Shown: positions 26,495 through 36,386 of the stretch, in pieces
Layout: every line of letters begins with the position of its first letter
How positions within the stretch are numbered: position 1 is the stretch's first letter
Source: Archangium lipolyticum
Lineage (GTDB): Bacteria > Myxococcota > Myxococcia > Myxococcales > Myxococcaceae
Direction: 5' to 3'
Assembly (NCBI RefSeq): GCF_024623785.1
Contig: NZ_JANKBZ010000043.1
Location: forward strand, 1-64,000
Length of the DNA stretch: 64,000 bases
Notes under the pieces: model-generated
What the model was told of the DNA's origin: nothing
The model's input: the letters and a program-made list of their open reading frames with translations, nothing else
The model's database searches: none
Made by a program: the position numbers and the translations under genes

Positions 26495-27328
26495 ATGTCC
26501 GTCTCGTTCCACCTGTGCCAGCCCGGCCGTGGCGCCTCCTGCGGAGCCTGCTGCGGCCTCTACAACTTCCGCGACCACTCGCGCGCCACGCTCACCGAGC
26601 GCCTCTCCACGCAGACCGACACCTTCCGCCCGCTCCCCCAGGAGCCCGAGGCCTGGCGCTCCGCCGCTCGCGGCCTGCTGGAGGCCCGCCACGCCACGAC
26701 GCCTCCCCTCTTCCCCGCCGTGCGCGTCTGCCCCCTGCTGGGCTTCCTCGACGCGGAGCGCACACGCGTGGGCTGCCTCGGCCACCCCAAGGTGACGGGC
26801 GGCGCGGACCTGCGCGACTGCGGCGTCTACCGCGCCGACATCTGCGAGACCTTCACCTGCCCCTCCTTCACCTGGCTCTCGGATGCACAGGCCCGGCTCG
26901 TCCAGGCAGCATGCGCGGACTGGTACCTGTACGGGCTCGTCATCACCGACGTGGAGCTCGTCCGGGGGTGTCTGCGCCTGCTGGAGTGGGAGCTGGCCGG
27001 GCCCGTGGACCCTGACGCCCTCATCGCCAACGGCGACGCGCTCGAGGCCGTGCGCCAGCTCTTCTCCTTGAAGGAGACCGCTCCCGGCCGCGGCTCACAC
27101 GCCGCCGTGTTCGGCCGGTTTACCCCCGACACCGAGGGTGAGCCCGTTTCGCGCAACCTCGACTACGCCGCGCTCGGTGCTCGCGCCGCACCAGAGGATG
27201 AGGTGGTGCTGTGCCTCGGGTATGCGCCCCGGACTTTGGAGGAGCTCACCGCGGCTCGGGAGTTGGTTCGCACGCATGTGCGCGCCGTGGCCCTCGCGCT
27301 CACGGTAGGCCCTATACCCTCACCCTAG
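26495..27328 (+). CDS. Cysteine-cluster protein (YkgJ-like)
   Basis: The 277-aa protein begins with GRGASCGACCGLYNFRDHSR (about residues 10-29), followed by CPLLGFL, GCLGHP, LRDCGVYRADICETFTCPSF. This is an array of eight or more Cys, the pattern of putative zinc/iron-chelating proteins. It begins 1 bp after the acyl-CoA dehydrogenase stop. The last residues (GPIPSP) are read from a REP element, so the natural C-terminus may have been altered. The function is unknown. Confidence 0.8.
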   Translation: MSVSFHLCQPGRGASCGACCGLYNFRDHSRATLTERLSTQTDTFRPLPQEPEAWRSAARGLLEARHATTPPLFPAVRVCPLLGFLDAERTRVGCLGHPKVTGGADLRDCGVYRADICETFTCPSFTWLSDAQARLVQAACADWYLYGLVITDVELVRGCLRLLEWELAGPVDPDALIANGDALEAVRQLFSLKETAPGRGSHAAVFGRFTPDTEGEPVSRNLDYAALGARAAPEDEVVLCLGYAPRTLEELTAARELVRTHVRAVALALTVGPIPSP

Positions 27329-27350
27329 CCCTCTCCCAGAGGGAGAGGGG
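27315..27350. repeat. REP-like palindrome, copy 6
   Basis: TACCCTCACCCT then CCCTCTCCC-agag-GGAGAGGG. It overlaps the 3' end of the Cys-cluster gene and supplies its TAG. Confidence 0.9.
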
Positions 27351-27443
27351 ATATGCACGGGGGCTCGGTCGGTTGCTCCGTGTGCAGGGGAACCGACGGG
27401 CGCCACTTGGTCTCTCCTGGGTCCAGTGTCCATCTGGAGACAC

Positions 27444-28280
27444 ATGAGACCCCTCATCCTCTCCGCCGCTCTGTTGGGGCTGCTGCTCGGATCGGGCTGC
27501 GCCTCCCTCGCCTCCGCCACCCGCCCCGCTACCCGCGCCATCGGCGAGCTCGTCCTGTCTCCCCAGGACGAGATGCGGCTGGGAAGCCAGCTCGCCGCCC
27601 AGGTGAGGCAACAGGAGAAGGTCCTCGACGACCCCCAGGTGCAGAGCTACGTGAACGCCCTTGGACAGCGCCTCGTCTCCCAGGCGCCCAGGCAGGAGCG
27701 GCCGTTCGACTTCCACTTCACCGTCATCGACGCGCCCGACAACGTCAACGCCTTCGCCCTGCCCGGTGGCCACATCTTCGTCTACTCGGGCCTCCTTCGC
27801 GCGGCCAGCAACGAGGCCGAGCTCGCGGCCGTGCTCGGCCATGAGGTCGCCCACGTCACCTCCGGTCATGCCCGCCAGCAACTCGCCAGCCAGGTGGGAC
27901 TGGGCACCCTGCAGCAACTCCTGCTCGGCGACAACCCGCACGCCCTCGCCCAGCTCGGCAGCGCCATCGCCGCCCAGGGCTACCTCGCCGCGTACACCCG
28001 CGGCATGGAGAGCGAGGCGGACAAACGAGGCCTGCTGTACCTGGATCAATCCGGCTACGACCCGGCCGCGATGGCTCGCTTCTTCGGCAAGCTCGACAAG
28101 CTGCAGGGCTCCAGGCCCAACTTCGTGAGCTCCTTCTTCGCCACCCACCCGAACCCCGGCGCACGCGCGCGCGAGGTGAGCTCCCTCATCGAGTCGCGTG
28201 GTTACGGTGGTGGGCAGGAAGCCATCGTCAGCAGTGAGTTCCAGAACATCCAGGCCCGGGTCGGTGGGCCGGTGCGCTGA
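27444..28280 (+). CDS. M48-family zinc metalloprotease lipoprotein
   Basis: The 278-aa product has a lipoprotein signal (ALLGLLLGSGC) and a peptidase domain with AAVLGHEVAHVTSGHARQQL (HExxH, about 134) and the downstream third ligand in MESEADKRGLLYL. This is the LoiP/YggG/BepA-type periplasmic protease. It probably trims outer-membrane or lipoprotein substrates. ATG 27444 follows TGGAGACAC and is preferred over the in-frame GTG at 27426. Confidence 0.93.
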   Translation: MRPLILSAALLGLLLGSGCASLASATRPATRAIGELVLSPQDEMRLGSQLAAQVRQQEKVLDDPQVQSYVNALGQRLVSQAPRQERPFDFHFTVIDAPDNVNAFALPGGHIFVYSGLLRAASNEAELAAVLGHEVAHVTSGHARQQLASQVGLGTLQQLLLGDNPHALAQLGSAIAAQGYLAAYTRGMESEADKRGLLYLDQSGYDPAAMARFFGKLDKLQGSRPNFVSSFFATHPNPGARAREVSSLIESRGYGGGQEAIVSSEFQNIQARVGGPVR

Positions 28281-28346
28281 GCCACGCTTGCCGCTCCAAC
28301 CCCGGCACCCCACCTTCCCCCGGCGGGCGAGCACCGGGAGCGTGGG

Positions 28347-28991
28347 ATGGTCAGATGGGCGATGGGGTTGGGGCTGGTGGGGTGGTGCGTCCTCTGCTCG
28401 GCGGGCTGCCGGAAGCCAGCGGGGCCGGAGATGGCGGTGCCCGCCCCGGCCGAATCCCGTCCCAGCCAGAAGACCCTCGACGTCGTCGAGCTGCCAGAGT
28501 CCACGCCCCCCACCGCCGTGGCCCGCGAGGCCGCGCCGTCCTCGCTCCCCATCGCCACCACCCAGGTGACGGACGAGGAGCAACCTCCTTCACGGCTGCT
28601 GGAGACGGACTCCGAATCCTGGGAGTGGCCGGAGCGTCGAACCGTCCGTGCAACCTCGGAGGATGACGAGGAGCGAGCCTGGTTCCGAGAGGCCGCCGAG
28701 GCCGCGCGTGCTGGCAACACGGGCGTCTCCGCCTCAGATCCCGTCGAGGAGGTCATCATCGCCAGCGGCACCGTGGACGGGCGGGTGAAGCGCGTGCGGC
28801 CCGGCTCCATCGAGGTGAGCGACAACGAGGGCAACGTCTACGAGCTGCGCATCGACGGCCGCAGCCGGGGCCTGCGCCGGGGCCGCCACATTCCCCTCAA
28901 GCGCATCACCGAGGGCACTCCCGTGCGTGCCTCGTTCGACCTCGTGGGCGGCGGAGAGAGCCTCGCGCGCGACATCGAGCTGCGGCGCTGA
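28347..28991 (+). CDS. Lipoprotein of unknown function
   Basis: The 214-aa product has a lipoprotein signal (LVGWCVLCSAGC), a Pro/acidic linker to about residue 130, and a C-terminal beta-type domain (VDGRVKRVRPGSIEVSDNEG, then YELRIDGRSRGLRRGRHIPL). The latter resembles small OB- or SH3-like modules, but I cannot assign a family. It lies 66 bp downstream of the M48 protease on the same strand. Confidence 0.7.
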   Translation: MVRWAMGLGLVGWCVLCSAGCRKPAGPEMAVPAPAESRPSQKTLDVVELPESTPPTAVAREAAPSSLPIATTQVTDEEQPPSRLLETDSESWEWPERRTVRATSEDDEERAWFREAAEAARAGNTGVSASDPVEEVIIASGTVDGRVKRVRPGSIEVSDNEGNVYELRIDGRSRGLRRGRHIPLKRITEGTPVRASFDLVGGGESLARDIELRR

Positions 28992-29002
28992 GGAAAAGAC
29001 GA

Positions 29003-29033
29003 CGGGCGGTCCCCCCATGAAAAGGACCGCCCG
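29003..29033. terminator. Hairpin after the 28347 lipoprotein gene
   Basis: CGGGCGGTCC (29003-29012) pairs with GGACCGCCCG (29024-29033) over an 11-nt loop rich in A (tgaaaa). The tail is not U-rich, so this may be a weak or bidirectional terminator. Confidence 0.55.
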
Positions 29034-29059
29034 CCATTCACCCATCCTGTACGTCGGGA

Positions 29060-29143
29060 CTACGGAGTGGAGGAGCAAGCGTAGCAGTTGTACGTGTCGC
29101 CCGGCTCGTCGTAGTGGGTATCGACGTGTGTGTGACCCACCAC
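29060..29143 (-). CDS. Tiny candidate peptide gene (27 aa)
   Basis: A GTG at 29141-29143 begins a 27-codon frame on the minus strand ending at TAG 29060-29062. It has the sequence MVGHTHVDTHYDEPGD then TYNCYACSSTP. A GAGAGGG lies about 8 nt upstream. The His/Asp-rich body and the NCYAC end look like a real small peptide rather than random GC-rich DNA. It may instead be the tail of a decayed gene, because a TGA closes the frame 12 nt upstream of the start. It is divergent from the DUF1615 gene. Confidence 0.35.
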   Translation of the reverse strand: MVGHTHVDTHYDEPGDTYNCYACSSTP

Positions 29144-29214
29144 CGATTCGCCCTCTCAACATTCGAGAGTGCACGGCATGCTCGAGCCGTGTAGACCGCA
29201 CTCGAGAGGCTCCG

Positions 29215-30462
29215 ATGGTTTCCAGGATTTTTTCCGCTTCAACGGCTGCAAATGTTGGCTCGAGAGCATTCGTCTCGCGATTCTTCCACCGGGCTCCGGG
29301 CGTGCTGGCGCTGGGACTGCTCGCGCTCCTGGCCGCGTGCGCCCGCAACGTGCGTCCCGCGGAGCCCCCGCTCCCACCGCGCGTCACCGTGGAGCAGGCG
29401 GCGAAGCTCATTCCCCCGGACGAGAAGGATCGGGAGGGCTGGGCGGAGGACGTGATGGCCGCGCTGGAGGCGCACCGGATGTACCCCTCGGCGGAGGCGG
29501 TGTGCTCGGTGCTGGCCGTCATCGAGCAGGAGTCCGGCTTCGAGTCCAACCCGCCCGTGGCGGGACTGGCGCGCATCGTCCAGCAGAAACTGGACGCCTA
29601 CGCGGACAAGCTGGGTCCCCTGGGGCCGCCCGCGGTGAAGGCACTGCTCGAGGGCAAGGCCCCGGGCCAGAGACAGACGTTCGAGCAGCGTCTCAAGCAG
29701 GTGAGGACGGAGCGGGACCTGGACCGCATCTTCCGTGAGATGCTGGAGTACTACGAGACGGAGTACCCGAAGTCGTACGCTGCGGCGCAGCTGGCGAGCA
29801 CGCTCTTCAAGTCCACGCGGTTGGAGGACCTCAACCCCATCACCACCGCCGGCTCCATGCAGGTGAGCGTGAAGTTCTCGGCGGACCTGGCCGGCGGGGA
29901 CGAGCAGGCGATGCAGCGGGTGCGTGAGGAGCTCTACACGCGCGGCGGCGGCGTCTACTACGGCACGGCGCGGCTGCTCGGCTACGAGGCCCACTACGAC
30001 GACCCCATCTACCGCTTCGCGGACTACAACGCGGGCTTCTACGCCTCGCGCAACGCGGCGGTGCAGGCGCAGGTGAGCCGCCTCACTGGCATCAACCTGG
30101 TCCCGGATGGAGACCTGCTCGCCTATGACAAGCAGGGCGAGCCCCTGGACCAGGACAGCAACTCGCTCAAGGCGCTGCTCGCCTTCCGGGAGAGATACGC
30201 CTCGGATGACCTGAGCGAGCGCCGCGTGCGCAAGGACGCGCTGCTGGAGAAGGAGCTCGCCTTCGAGGAGACGGACACCTGGAACGCCATCAAGCGGGCG
30301 TACCAGGAGGTCACGAACGAGACACCAGCCTACGCGCAGCTGCCCACGGTGGTCATCCGCAGCCCGAAGATGAGCTCGGAGCGCTCCACGGCGTGGTTCG
30401 CGCAGTCGGTGAACAGGCGCTACCAGAAGTGCATGGCCCGCTACGCGGCACTGCCGAAGTAG
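29215..30462 (+). CDS. DUF1615 family lipoprotein
   Basis: The 415-aa product has a lipoprotein signal (LGLLALLAAC) and the long helical DUF1615 domain with SVLAVIEQESGFESNPPV (about 104-121) and TAGSMQVSVKFSADLAGGDE. That pattern resembles the catalytic-Glu region of lytic transglycosylase-like folds. ADYNAGFYASRNAAVQAQ follows. A role in peptidoglycan handling in the periplasm is suggested but unproven. GAGAGGC precedes ATG 29215. Confidence 0.85.
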   Translation: MVSRIFSASTAANVGSRAFVSRFFHRAPGVLALGLLALLAACARNVRPAEPPLPPRVTVEQAAKLIPPDEKDREGWAEDVMAALEAHRMYPSAEAVCSVLAVIEQESGFESNPPVAGLARIVQQKLDAYADKLGPLGPPAVKALLEGKAPGQRQTFEQRLKQVRTERDLDRIFREMLEYYETEYPKSYAAAQLASTLFKSTRLEDLNPITTAGSMQVSVKFSADLAGGDEQAMQRVREELYTRGGGVYYGTARLLGYEAHYDDPIYRFADYNAGFYASRNAAVQAQVSRLTGINLVPDGDLLAYDKQGEPLDQDSNSLKALLAFRERYASDDLSERRVRKDALLEKELAFEETDTWNAIKRAYQEVTNETPAYAQLPTVVIRSPKMSSERSTAWFAQSVNRRYQKCMARYAALPK

Positions 30463-30498
30463 CGGACCCCGGACTCAAGAGCCGGTTGCGTCAGCGGC

Positions 30499-31404
30499 TC
30501 AAGGACAACCGGAGCTCACCTCGAGCGCGTCGTACGCCATCCAGCCGTTGCGCTTGGTGCCGGTGGCGGCGATGACGTAGCCGTAGATGAACTTCATCGT
30601 CCCCGACTGCTGGCGGTAGCGGCCCGTGCTGTCCTGGACCCAGAGCGGGATGTCGATAGACGGAGCGCCGTTGTCGGTCGGCACGTCCAGGCGCTGGAAC
30701 TTCGTGCCCGCCGGCCAGTGGTCCACCGCCGGGCCACCCAGACCGAAGCCCGGCACATTGAAGGCGAGGTTGGCCGAGCGCCGGCCATTGGCACGCACCA
30801 GGGGCAGGTAGTCGCCCGCGCGCTCGTTGCTCGACGTGGAGTCGTAGACCACCTTCTTCACCTCGAGGTTGGTGTCGTGCCAGTTGCGCACGGCGTAGCA
30901 GGCCATCTTGGACAGGCCCGCGCCCAGTGCCGAGACGTGGCCAACCTTCTGCTCGAAGGACGTCCGCCCCAGGATGGCCGACATCGGCAGCCACCCGGCG
31001 CTCGAGTTGGAGGTCGACACCGCGAACGCATGGAGCTCGCCGGCGAAGGTGCGCGTCTGACCGTAGTTGAAGGCGGCGCTCGTCCGGGTGTTGGTGCCCA
31101 CCACGGTGCCGTTGCCGTCACGGATGGGAACGCCCGTCACCAGGCCCCAGTTGTCGTCGGCGGGATCATTGGTGGGGACGCGATTGCCGCCGGACTCCTG
31201 CAGCTTGCAGTTGTACGGGCTCTCGAGACAGTACGTCCCGTTCACGCCCGAATAGGCGGCCTGCTCCCGAGTCGAGAGCGCCTCACCCGCCCCCGTGCCC
31301 TCATCGGCGGGCAGCTCGCCGCCACACGCGGAGGACACCAGCGCCACAGTACAAATCGTGAATAGCTCGTTTCGCATGACATCATGGAAGACCGTGCTCC
31401 TCAT
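30499..31404 (-). CDS. Secreted lipoprotein of unknown function
   Basis: The 301-aa product has a lipoprotein signal ending ALVSSAC (about residue 27). Its mature domain has several Cys (GTYCLESPYNCKLQESGG), many aromatic and small residues, and a C-terminal YGYVIAATGTKRNGWMAYDA. I do not recognise the family. The start is uncertain: ATG 31404 is taken, and ATG 31377 (MRNELFTICTVALVSSAC) is equally possible and gives the tighter signal peptide. Confidence 0.7.
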   Translation of the reverse strand: MRSTVFHDVMRNELFTICTVALVSSACGGELPADEGTGAGEALSTREQAAYSGVNGTYCLESPYNCKLQESGGNRVPTNDPADDNWGLVTGVPIRDGNGTVVGTNTRTSAAFNYGQTRTFAGELHAFAVSTSNSSAGWLPMSAILGRTSFEQKVGHVSALGAGLSKMACYAVRNWHDTNLEVKKVVYDSTSSNERAGDYLPLVRANGRRSANLAFNVPGFGLGGPAVDHWPAGTKFQRLDVPTDNGAPSIDIPLWVQDSTGRYRQQSGTMKFIYGYVIAATGTKRNGWMAYDALEVSSGCP

Positions 31405-31417
31405 GGATGTCAAACGA

Positions 31418-31460
31418 CTCCCAGTGCGCCCCCGTCATCTGACGGGGGCGGGTCTGGGAG
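31418..31460. terminator. Large hairpin downstream of the M16 gene pair
   Basis: CTCCCAG (31418-31424) pairs with CTGGGAG (31454-31460). Inside it CGCCCCCGTCA (31427-31437) pairs with TGACGGGGGCG (31440-31450) across a 2-nt centre. It separates the M16 genes from the lipoprotein gene downstream on the same strand and probably ends or attenuates their transcript, although no T-run follows. Confidence 0.55.
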
Positions 31461-31479
31461 GCGGGCGCTGGAGGGGTGT

Positions 31480-32940
31480 CTACTTCTTCACAGCGGCCCG
31501 GGGAGCGAAGTGCGGGTCGGTGATGCTCATCTCGGTGACGGTGCCGTACTTGCGGGCCACGTCACGGATGTCCGCGGCCTTGCCGATGAGCACCACGGTG
31601 AGGTCGTCCCCGGAGGGCACCACGCGCTGGATGGCGGCCTGGATGCGGGCCTTGTCCGAGCTGGCCACCTGGGCGGCGAAGTCGTCCACGTCGCTCGCGT
31701 CGAGCCCGTAGAAGGCGAGCTCGGACAGCTTGCTGGCGATCTGCAGGCTCGTCTCCAGGGTGGGCGGGAACTGCCCCATCATGTACTCCCTGGCGGAGGC
31801 GAGCATCGCGTCATCCATGCCCTTCTGGCGGTAGCTCGCGAGCACCTCCAGCGCCAGGTCCAACGCCTTCCCGGTGGACTCCGTCTTCGTATACGAGGAG
31901 ACGGCGAACGCGCCCGGCTGCGTGTCGCGCATCACCAGCGAACCGGCGCCGTAGGAGAGGCCGGACTTGATGCGCAGCGCCGTGTTGAGCAGCGAGGTGA
32001 AGCGGCCACCGAGCACCGTGTTGGCCAGGGCCACGTCCACGCGAGCGGGGTCCGTGCGCGCGATACCGGTGTTGCCGGCCCAGAAGTAGGTCTGCGTGGC
32101 GTCGGGCTTGTCCACCAGCAGCACGCGCCGGCCCTTCGTCGCCTGGGTGGGCGGGGCCACCGGGGCCGGCGTGGACGCGCGCGCCCAGCCACCGAGCGCC
32201 GCCTCCAACTGCTTCGCGAGCTTCTTCGCGTCGATGTCGCCCACCACCGAGAGGATGAGCCGGTCACCGCCCAGGTGCGCCTTGGCGTACGCCAGCACGT
32301 CCTCGCGCTTGAGCGTGGCCAGCGAGGCCTCGCTGCCGCCCACCGGACGGCCGTACGGGTGCGTCCCGAAGTGGAAGGCCTGGAAGTAGGTACCGATGAT
32401 GCCGCGCAGGTCGCCATCCTTCACGGCGGCGAGCTCCGACACCATGCGCTCGCGCGTCTTGTCCAGCTCGGCCGGCTCGAAGCGGGGCCGCATCAACAGG
32501 TCCGAGAGCAGCTCCACCATGAGCGCGGTGTCGCGCGACATGAACTGCCCGTAGACGTCGAGCCCCTCGCGGCCGGGAGACACCGAGATGGAGCCGCCCA
32601 CGCTGTCCACCGCCTCGGCGAATTGCCGGGCATCACGCGAGCCAGCACCCTTCTGGAGCATCTCGGCGGTGAGCGCGGCCAGACCCTCCTTGCCCTCCGG
32701 ATCTCCGAGCGCCCCACCGCGCACCTTCGCGCTGAAGGACACCATCGGCACCTCGCGCTTCTCCACCAGGAGCAGCTTCGCGCCGTTCTTCAGCTCCAGC
32801 ACGGTGGCCTTGGGCAGCTTCACCGCGTCCCGCACCTGGGCCTGCTGAGCCGCCGGGCGCTGTGCCTTCGCGTCCTGGGCCCCCGCGCTGGAGGCCACCA
32901 GCAGCGCCGCGAGCGCCGCCTTCCCCATGAACACCTTCAT
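31480..32940 (-). CDS. M16-family insulinase-like protein, non-catalytic partner
   Basis: The 486-aa product has a signal peptide ([14 protein letters not shown]) and M16 fold features: [20 protein letters not shown] where an active peptidase has Hxx[22 protein letters not shown], and [18 protein letters not shown]. The zinc motif is missing, as usual for the regulatory half of two-subunit M16 enzymes. It starts within the stop of the upstream active subunit (ATGA, 32937-32940). The pair should form a periplasmic heterodimer that degrades peptides. Confidence 0.9.
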   Translation of the reverse strand: MKVFMGKAALAALLVASSAGAQDAKAQRPAAQQAQVRDAVKLPKATVLELKNGAKLLLVEKREVPMVSFSAKVRGGALGDPEGKEGLAALTAEMLQKGAGSRDARQFAEAVDSVGGSISVSPGREGLDVYGQFMSRDTALMVELLSDLLMRPRFEPAELDKTRERMVSELAAVKDGDLRGIIGTYFQAFHFGTHPYGRPVGGSEASLATLKREDVLAYAKAHLGGDRLILSVVGDIDAKKLAKQLEAALGGWARASTPAPVAPPTQATKGRRVLLVDKPDATQTYFWAGNTGIARTDPARVDVALANTVLGGRFTSLLNTALRIKSGLSYGAGSLVMRDTQPGAFAVSSYTKTESTGKALDLALEVLASYRQKGMDDAMLASAREYMMGQFPPTLETSLQIASKLSELAFYGLDASDVDDFAAQVASSDKARIQAAIQRVVPSGDDLTVVLIGKAADIRDVARKYGTVTEMSITDPHFAPRAAVKK

Positions 32941-34331
32941 CGCGCCGCCTCCTTCTTCGCCTCGGCCGCGGCCTCGGGCACCAGCACGCCCACCGTGCGG
33001 TTGTTCTTCGTGAACACCTTCTCGGCCACCTTGCGCACCTGCTCGCGCGTCACCGCCTCGTACTGCGTGGGCGCGCTGAAGAGCTTCTGCCAGTCCCCAT
33101 GGAACACCTCGTAGGTACCGAGCGCCTGCGCCCGGCCGCTGTTGGTCTCCAGGTGGCGCCAGAAGTCCGCCACGACGATGTTCTTCGCCTTGCGCAGCTC
33201 CGCGTCGGTGACGCCGCCGGACACCACCTTGCCGAGCTCCTCGTCGAGCAGCGTCTCCGTCTTGCCGAGGTCCCCTCCCGGCGGCAGGTCCACCAGCAGC
33301 CACGTGAGGCCCGGGTCGAAGCCGGCCGAGCGGTAGCCCTCCACATGGATGGCCACCTGCTCCTCCTCCACCAGACGCCGGTGCAGCCGCGAGGAGTCCC
33401 CCCCCGTGAGGATGCGCACCAGCAGCTCCAGCGCGGGCGCGTCGGGGTTGCTGGCGTTGAAGCCGTGGAAGGCCATCTGCAGCAGCGGGGCCTGCGCCAG
33501 CTTGCGCACCACCACCCGGCGCTCGCCCTGCTGCGGCGGCTCCTGGGTGCGCACCGGCTCGGGCGCGGGCTGGGCCGGGATGGGCTCCAGGTACTTCTCC
33601 GCGAGCGAGAAGATCTCCTCGGGCGTGACGGCCCCCACCACGATGAGCGTGGCGTTGTTGGGCGCGTAGTAGGTGCGGAAGTAGCGCTCCAGGTCCTCCT
33701 GCTTCCAGCTCTCGATGTCCGAGGGCCAGCCGATGGTCGGAATCTGGTACGGGTGGGCCACGAAGGCGGTGGACTGCACCTGCTCCATGAGCAGGCCGGC
33801 GTTGTTGTTGTCCACGCTGGAGCGCCGCTCCGAGTAGACGACGCCGCGCTCGCTCTCCACCACCTTGGGGTCGATGGAGAGGTACTGCAGCCGGTCCGCC
33901 TCCAGGTCGAAGATGGTCTCCAGCGCCGAGCGCGGGAACCCGTCCATGTACACGGTGACGTCCTCGGAGGTGTAGGCGTTGTTGCGGCCGCCGTGCGCCT
34001 CCATGACGCGGTCGAACTCACCGGGGCCGTACTTCTTCGCGCCGTTGAACATCATGTGCTCGAAGAAGTGGGACAGGCCGGTGATGCCGGGGCGCTCGTT
34101 GCGGCTGCCCACGCGGAACCAGTTGAAGAGCGAGATGCTGGGGTTGTCCGGGTCCGACCAGACGATGATCTTCAACCCGTTCTTCAGCGTCTTCGTCCGC
34201 ACGTTGGCGCCGGGCTTCTGCGCGGCGGTGGCGGTGGACGACGTCTCGGTCCGCACGGCGCGACCCTGGGCGCACGCGGCCGAACCGGCCAGCAGCATCA
34301 ACCCCGTGACGAGCAACTTCTGTCTGAACAT
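32937..34331 (-). CDS. M16-family zinc protease, catalytic subunit
   Basis: The 464-aa product has a signal peptide and the inverted zinc motif: [20 protein letters not shown] (HFFEH, about residue 85) followed by the third ligand in [18 protein letters not shown]. The C-terminal inactive M16 domain completes it. It would hydrolyse short peptides together with the non-catalytic partner encoded directly downstream. Both are probably periplasmic or membrane-anchored. Confidence 0.95.
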   Translation of the reverse strand: MFRQKLLVTGLMLLAGSAACAQGRAVRTETSSTATAAQKPGANVRTKTLKNGLKIIVWSDPDNPSISLFNWFRVGSRNERPGITGLSHFFEHMMFNGAKKYGPGEFDRVMEAHGGRNNAYTSEDVTVYMDGFPRSALETIFDLEADRLQYLSIDPKVVESERGVVYSERRSSVDNNNAGLLMEQVQSTAFVAHPYQIPTIGWPSDIESWKQEDLERYFRTYYAPNNATLIVVGAVTPEEIFSLAEKYLEPIPAQPAPEPVRTQEPPQQGERRVVVRKLAQAPLLQMAFHGFNASNPDAPALELLVRILTGGDSSRLHRRLVEEEQVAIHVEGYRSAGFDPGLTWLLVDLPPGGDLGKTETLLDEELGKVVSGGVTDAELRKAKNIVVADFWRHLETNSGRAQALGTYEVFHGDWQKLFSAPTQYEAVTREQVRKVAEKVFTKNNRTVGVLVPEAAAEAKKEAAR

Positions 34332-34399
34332 CCGCTCTCCCTATGCGAAGGCACCCCTCAACGAGGGGAACTGCGGGTTATTCCCCGGAGAGCTGGCCG

Positions 34400-36052
34400 T
34401 CAAGCCACCGATGCGTACGGGAAGGCCGGGACGGACCCGAGCGACGGAGGTGTCTCCCCGTGCAGGGGCCCGTGGATCCACCCGCGCAGCGCGGCGGTGA
34501 GCCAGCTGAGGTGTGAGCCGCGCACCGCGCCGAAGAGGTAGCGGTCCGGGCGGAGGACGGCGATGTCCACCTTGTGCTCGCGGAACCACGCGTCGAGCTT
34601 GCCCTCGACGTCCACCGCCTCGCCCGGCTCGGCCACGCCGGAGCGCGGAGGGATGACGCGCACGCAGCGGGCGCCAATGCTGTCGGCGAGCGCCTGCGCG
34701 GCCCGGCGCGAGGCCTCCGGAGTATCCGGGTGCACCACCACCGAGAAGCCGGGGCCCAGCAGCTCGTCCAACCGCAGCAGCCCTCCCCCCGGAACGCCCA
34801 CGCGGGGCTGCGGGAAGTAGGACCCCTCGGGGGCCTGACGGTGGGCGCGCGAGCCCCCCAGCATGAAGCCGCGGGTGATGAGGGGCTGGGGCTTGAACTC
34901 GAAGTCGCGGATGAAGCGCTGCGCGCGCGGGATGCGGTGGATCGCCTTGAGGAGGTTGTCGCGCAGGAACGCGACCGGGCGGCTGCCCGTGAGCATGACC
35001 TTGCCCAGGTTCACGCTGGTTTCGATCATCGCCTGCGCGTGGGGGCGGCGCTCCTGCTCGTAGGAATCGAGGAGCGGCTCATCGGCGTGGCCCTGGAGGA
35101 CGGCCGCGAGCTTCCAGGAGAGGTTGGCGGCGTCGCGCAGGCCGGAGCAGAGCCCCTGGCCCAGGAAAGGGGGCATGAGGTGGGCGGCATCGCCGAGCAG
35201 GAACATCCGCCCGTCCCGCCAGCGCGAGGCCACGCGGCTGTTGGTGATGTAGGCGGCGGCGCGGAGGATGGTGGCGCGATCCGGGTCCACGTGGGGGGCG
35301 ATGAACTCGCGGATGCGCTCGGGGCGCAGCAGGTCCTCCTGCTTCTCCTCCGGGCGGATCCGGCACTCGATGCGCATCTCGTTGCCGGCACAGCGGGTGA
35401 CGAAGATGTGACGGTAGGGGTCGCAGATCATGCGACTGATGGGCGGAGGCGTGTCGTGCAGGAGGAGGGAGATGGCGATGGTGCCCTCCTCGTCGGTGGA
35501 GCCCACCATGTCGATGCCGGCGAGCTGGCGCACGGCGCTGCGGCCCCCGTCACAGGCCAGGAGGTAGCGGGCACGCACGATGCGCTCGGCGCCCTGGGGG
35601 TCGCGGACGGAGACCGAGATGCGCTCGGCGTCCTGCGTGTAGGACTCGACGCAATGACCGAGCCGGAAGTCGACGTGGGGGAAGCGCGAGAGCCCCTGGC
35701 GCAGCACCTGCTCGAGATAAGGCTGGCTGAAGAAGCGGAGGACGGGGAAGCCGAAGCCGAAGTCGAGTCCCTGGGCGACGACGCGGGCGAAGAGCTCGCC
35801 CGAGCCCCCGACGAACTCCACCTCGGGGCAGTCGTACATATGGGCATCCAGGACGTTGGCGAGGCCGACGGCCTGGTAGATGCGCATGGCCTCGTCGTCA
35901 CAGGTGATGGCGCGAGGCTGGCTGTGGGGGGTGAGGTCACGCTCGAGGACGAGCGTCCGCACCCCATACAGACCGAGGAAGTTGGCCGTCAGCGCACCCA
36001 CCGGGCCGCATCCGGCGATGAGCACGTCCGTCTCTTCGACCTGGGGCGTCAT
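34400..36052 (-). CDS. FAD-dependent aromatic monooxygenase (MhpA-like)
   Basis: The 550-aa protein has the FAD Rossmann motif DVLIAGCGPVGALTANFLGL (about 9-28), the DG motif ARYLLACDGGRSAVRQLAGI, and the second FAD motif RMFLLGDAAHLMPPFLGQGL (about 290-309), then the C-terminal thioredoxin-like domain of this group. It is of the 3-(3-hydroxyphenyl)propionate hydroxylase type, which hydroxylates phenolic rings with NADH and O2. The exact substrate is unknown. ATG 36052 follows GCAGGAG. A palindrome 150 bp upstream may control it. Confidence 0.9.
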   Translation of the reverse strand: MTPQVEETDVLIAGCGPVGALTANFLGLYGVRTLVLERDLTPHSQPRAITCDDEAMRIYQAVGLANVLDAHMYDCPEVEFVGGSGELFARVVAQGLDFGFGFPVLRFFSQPYLEQVLRQGLSRFPHVDFRLGHCVESYTQDAERISVSVRDPQGAERIVRARYLLACDGGRSAVRQLAGIDMVGSTDEEGTIAISLLLHDTPPPISRMICDPYRHIFVTRCAGNEMRIECRIRPEEKQEDLLRPERIREFIAPHVDPDRATILRAAAYITNSRVASRWRDGRMFLLGDAAHLMPPFLGQGLCSGLRDAANLSWKLAAVLQGHADEPLLDSYEQERRPHAQAMIETSVNLGKVMLTGSRPVAFLRDNLLKAIHRIPRAQRFIRDFEFKPQPLITRGFMLGGSRAHRQAPEGSYFPQPRVGVPGGGLLRLDELLGPGFSVVVHPDTPEASRRAAQALADSIGARCVRVIPPRSGVAEPGEAVDVEGKLDAWFREHKVDIAVLRPDRYLFGAVRGSHLSWLTAALRGWIHGPLHGETPPSLGSVPAFPYASVA

Positions 36053-36202
36053 GGAACTCCGAACTCCTGCCTGGGAGACCCCCGGGATGGGGTCCTGGCA
36101 GGCGGGAATGTACCGGATGGCGGGCGGCCCACCACAGCCCATGTCGTGGACGCCCCTCCGTAGCTTGCCCGCCCGTCGAGCGGCCATCTCTTCATTCCAG
36201 CG

Positions 36203-36223
36203 ATATGACTTCCCAAGTCATAT
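36203..36223. promoter_or_regulatory. Perfect palindromic operator between divergent genes
   Basis: ATATGACTT (36203-36211), CCC, AAGTCATAT (36215-36223): a perfect 9-bp inverted repeat, AT-rich in an otherwise GC-rich region, in the 334-bp gap between the monooxygenase and the DUF6884/dpdA-like operon. The architecture fits a dimeric MarR- or TetR-type repressor site. No regulator is encoded next to it. Confidence 0.65.
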
Positions 36224-36386
36224 GCGGCCACACTACATTGGCGGTCTTCACCTTGTGCGGTCCACGGGCATGGCGCGTGGACTTCACCTGGAGAGTCAAT
36301 CATCGAGGGCCAGACCACCCGACTCACTGAATCGACCCGCCGCCCCTTATTTCTGGGTATACCCACCTTGCATCACTCCACCCCCC

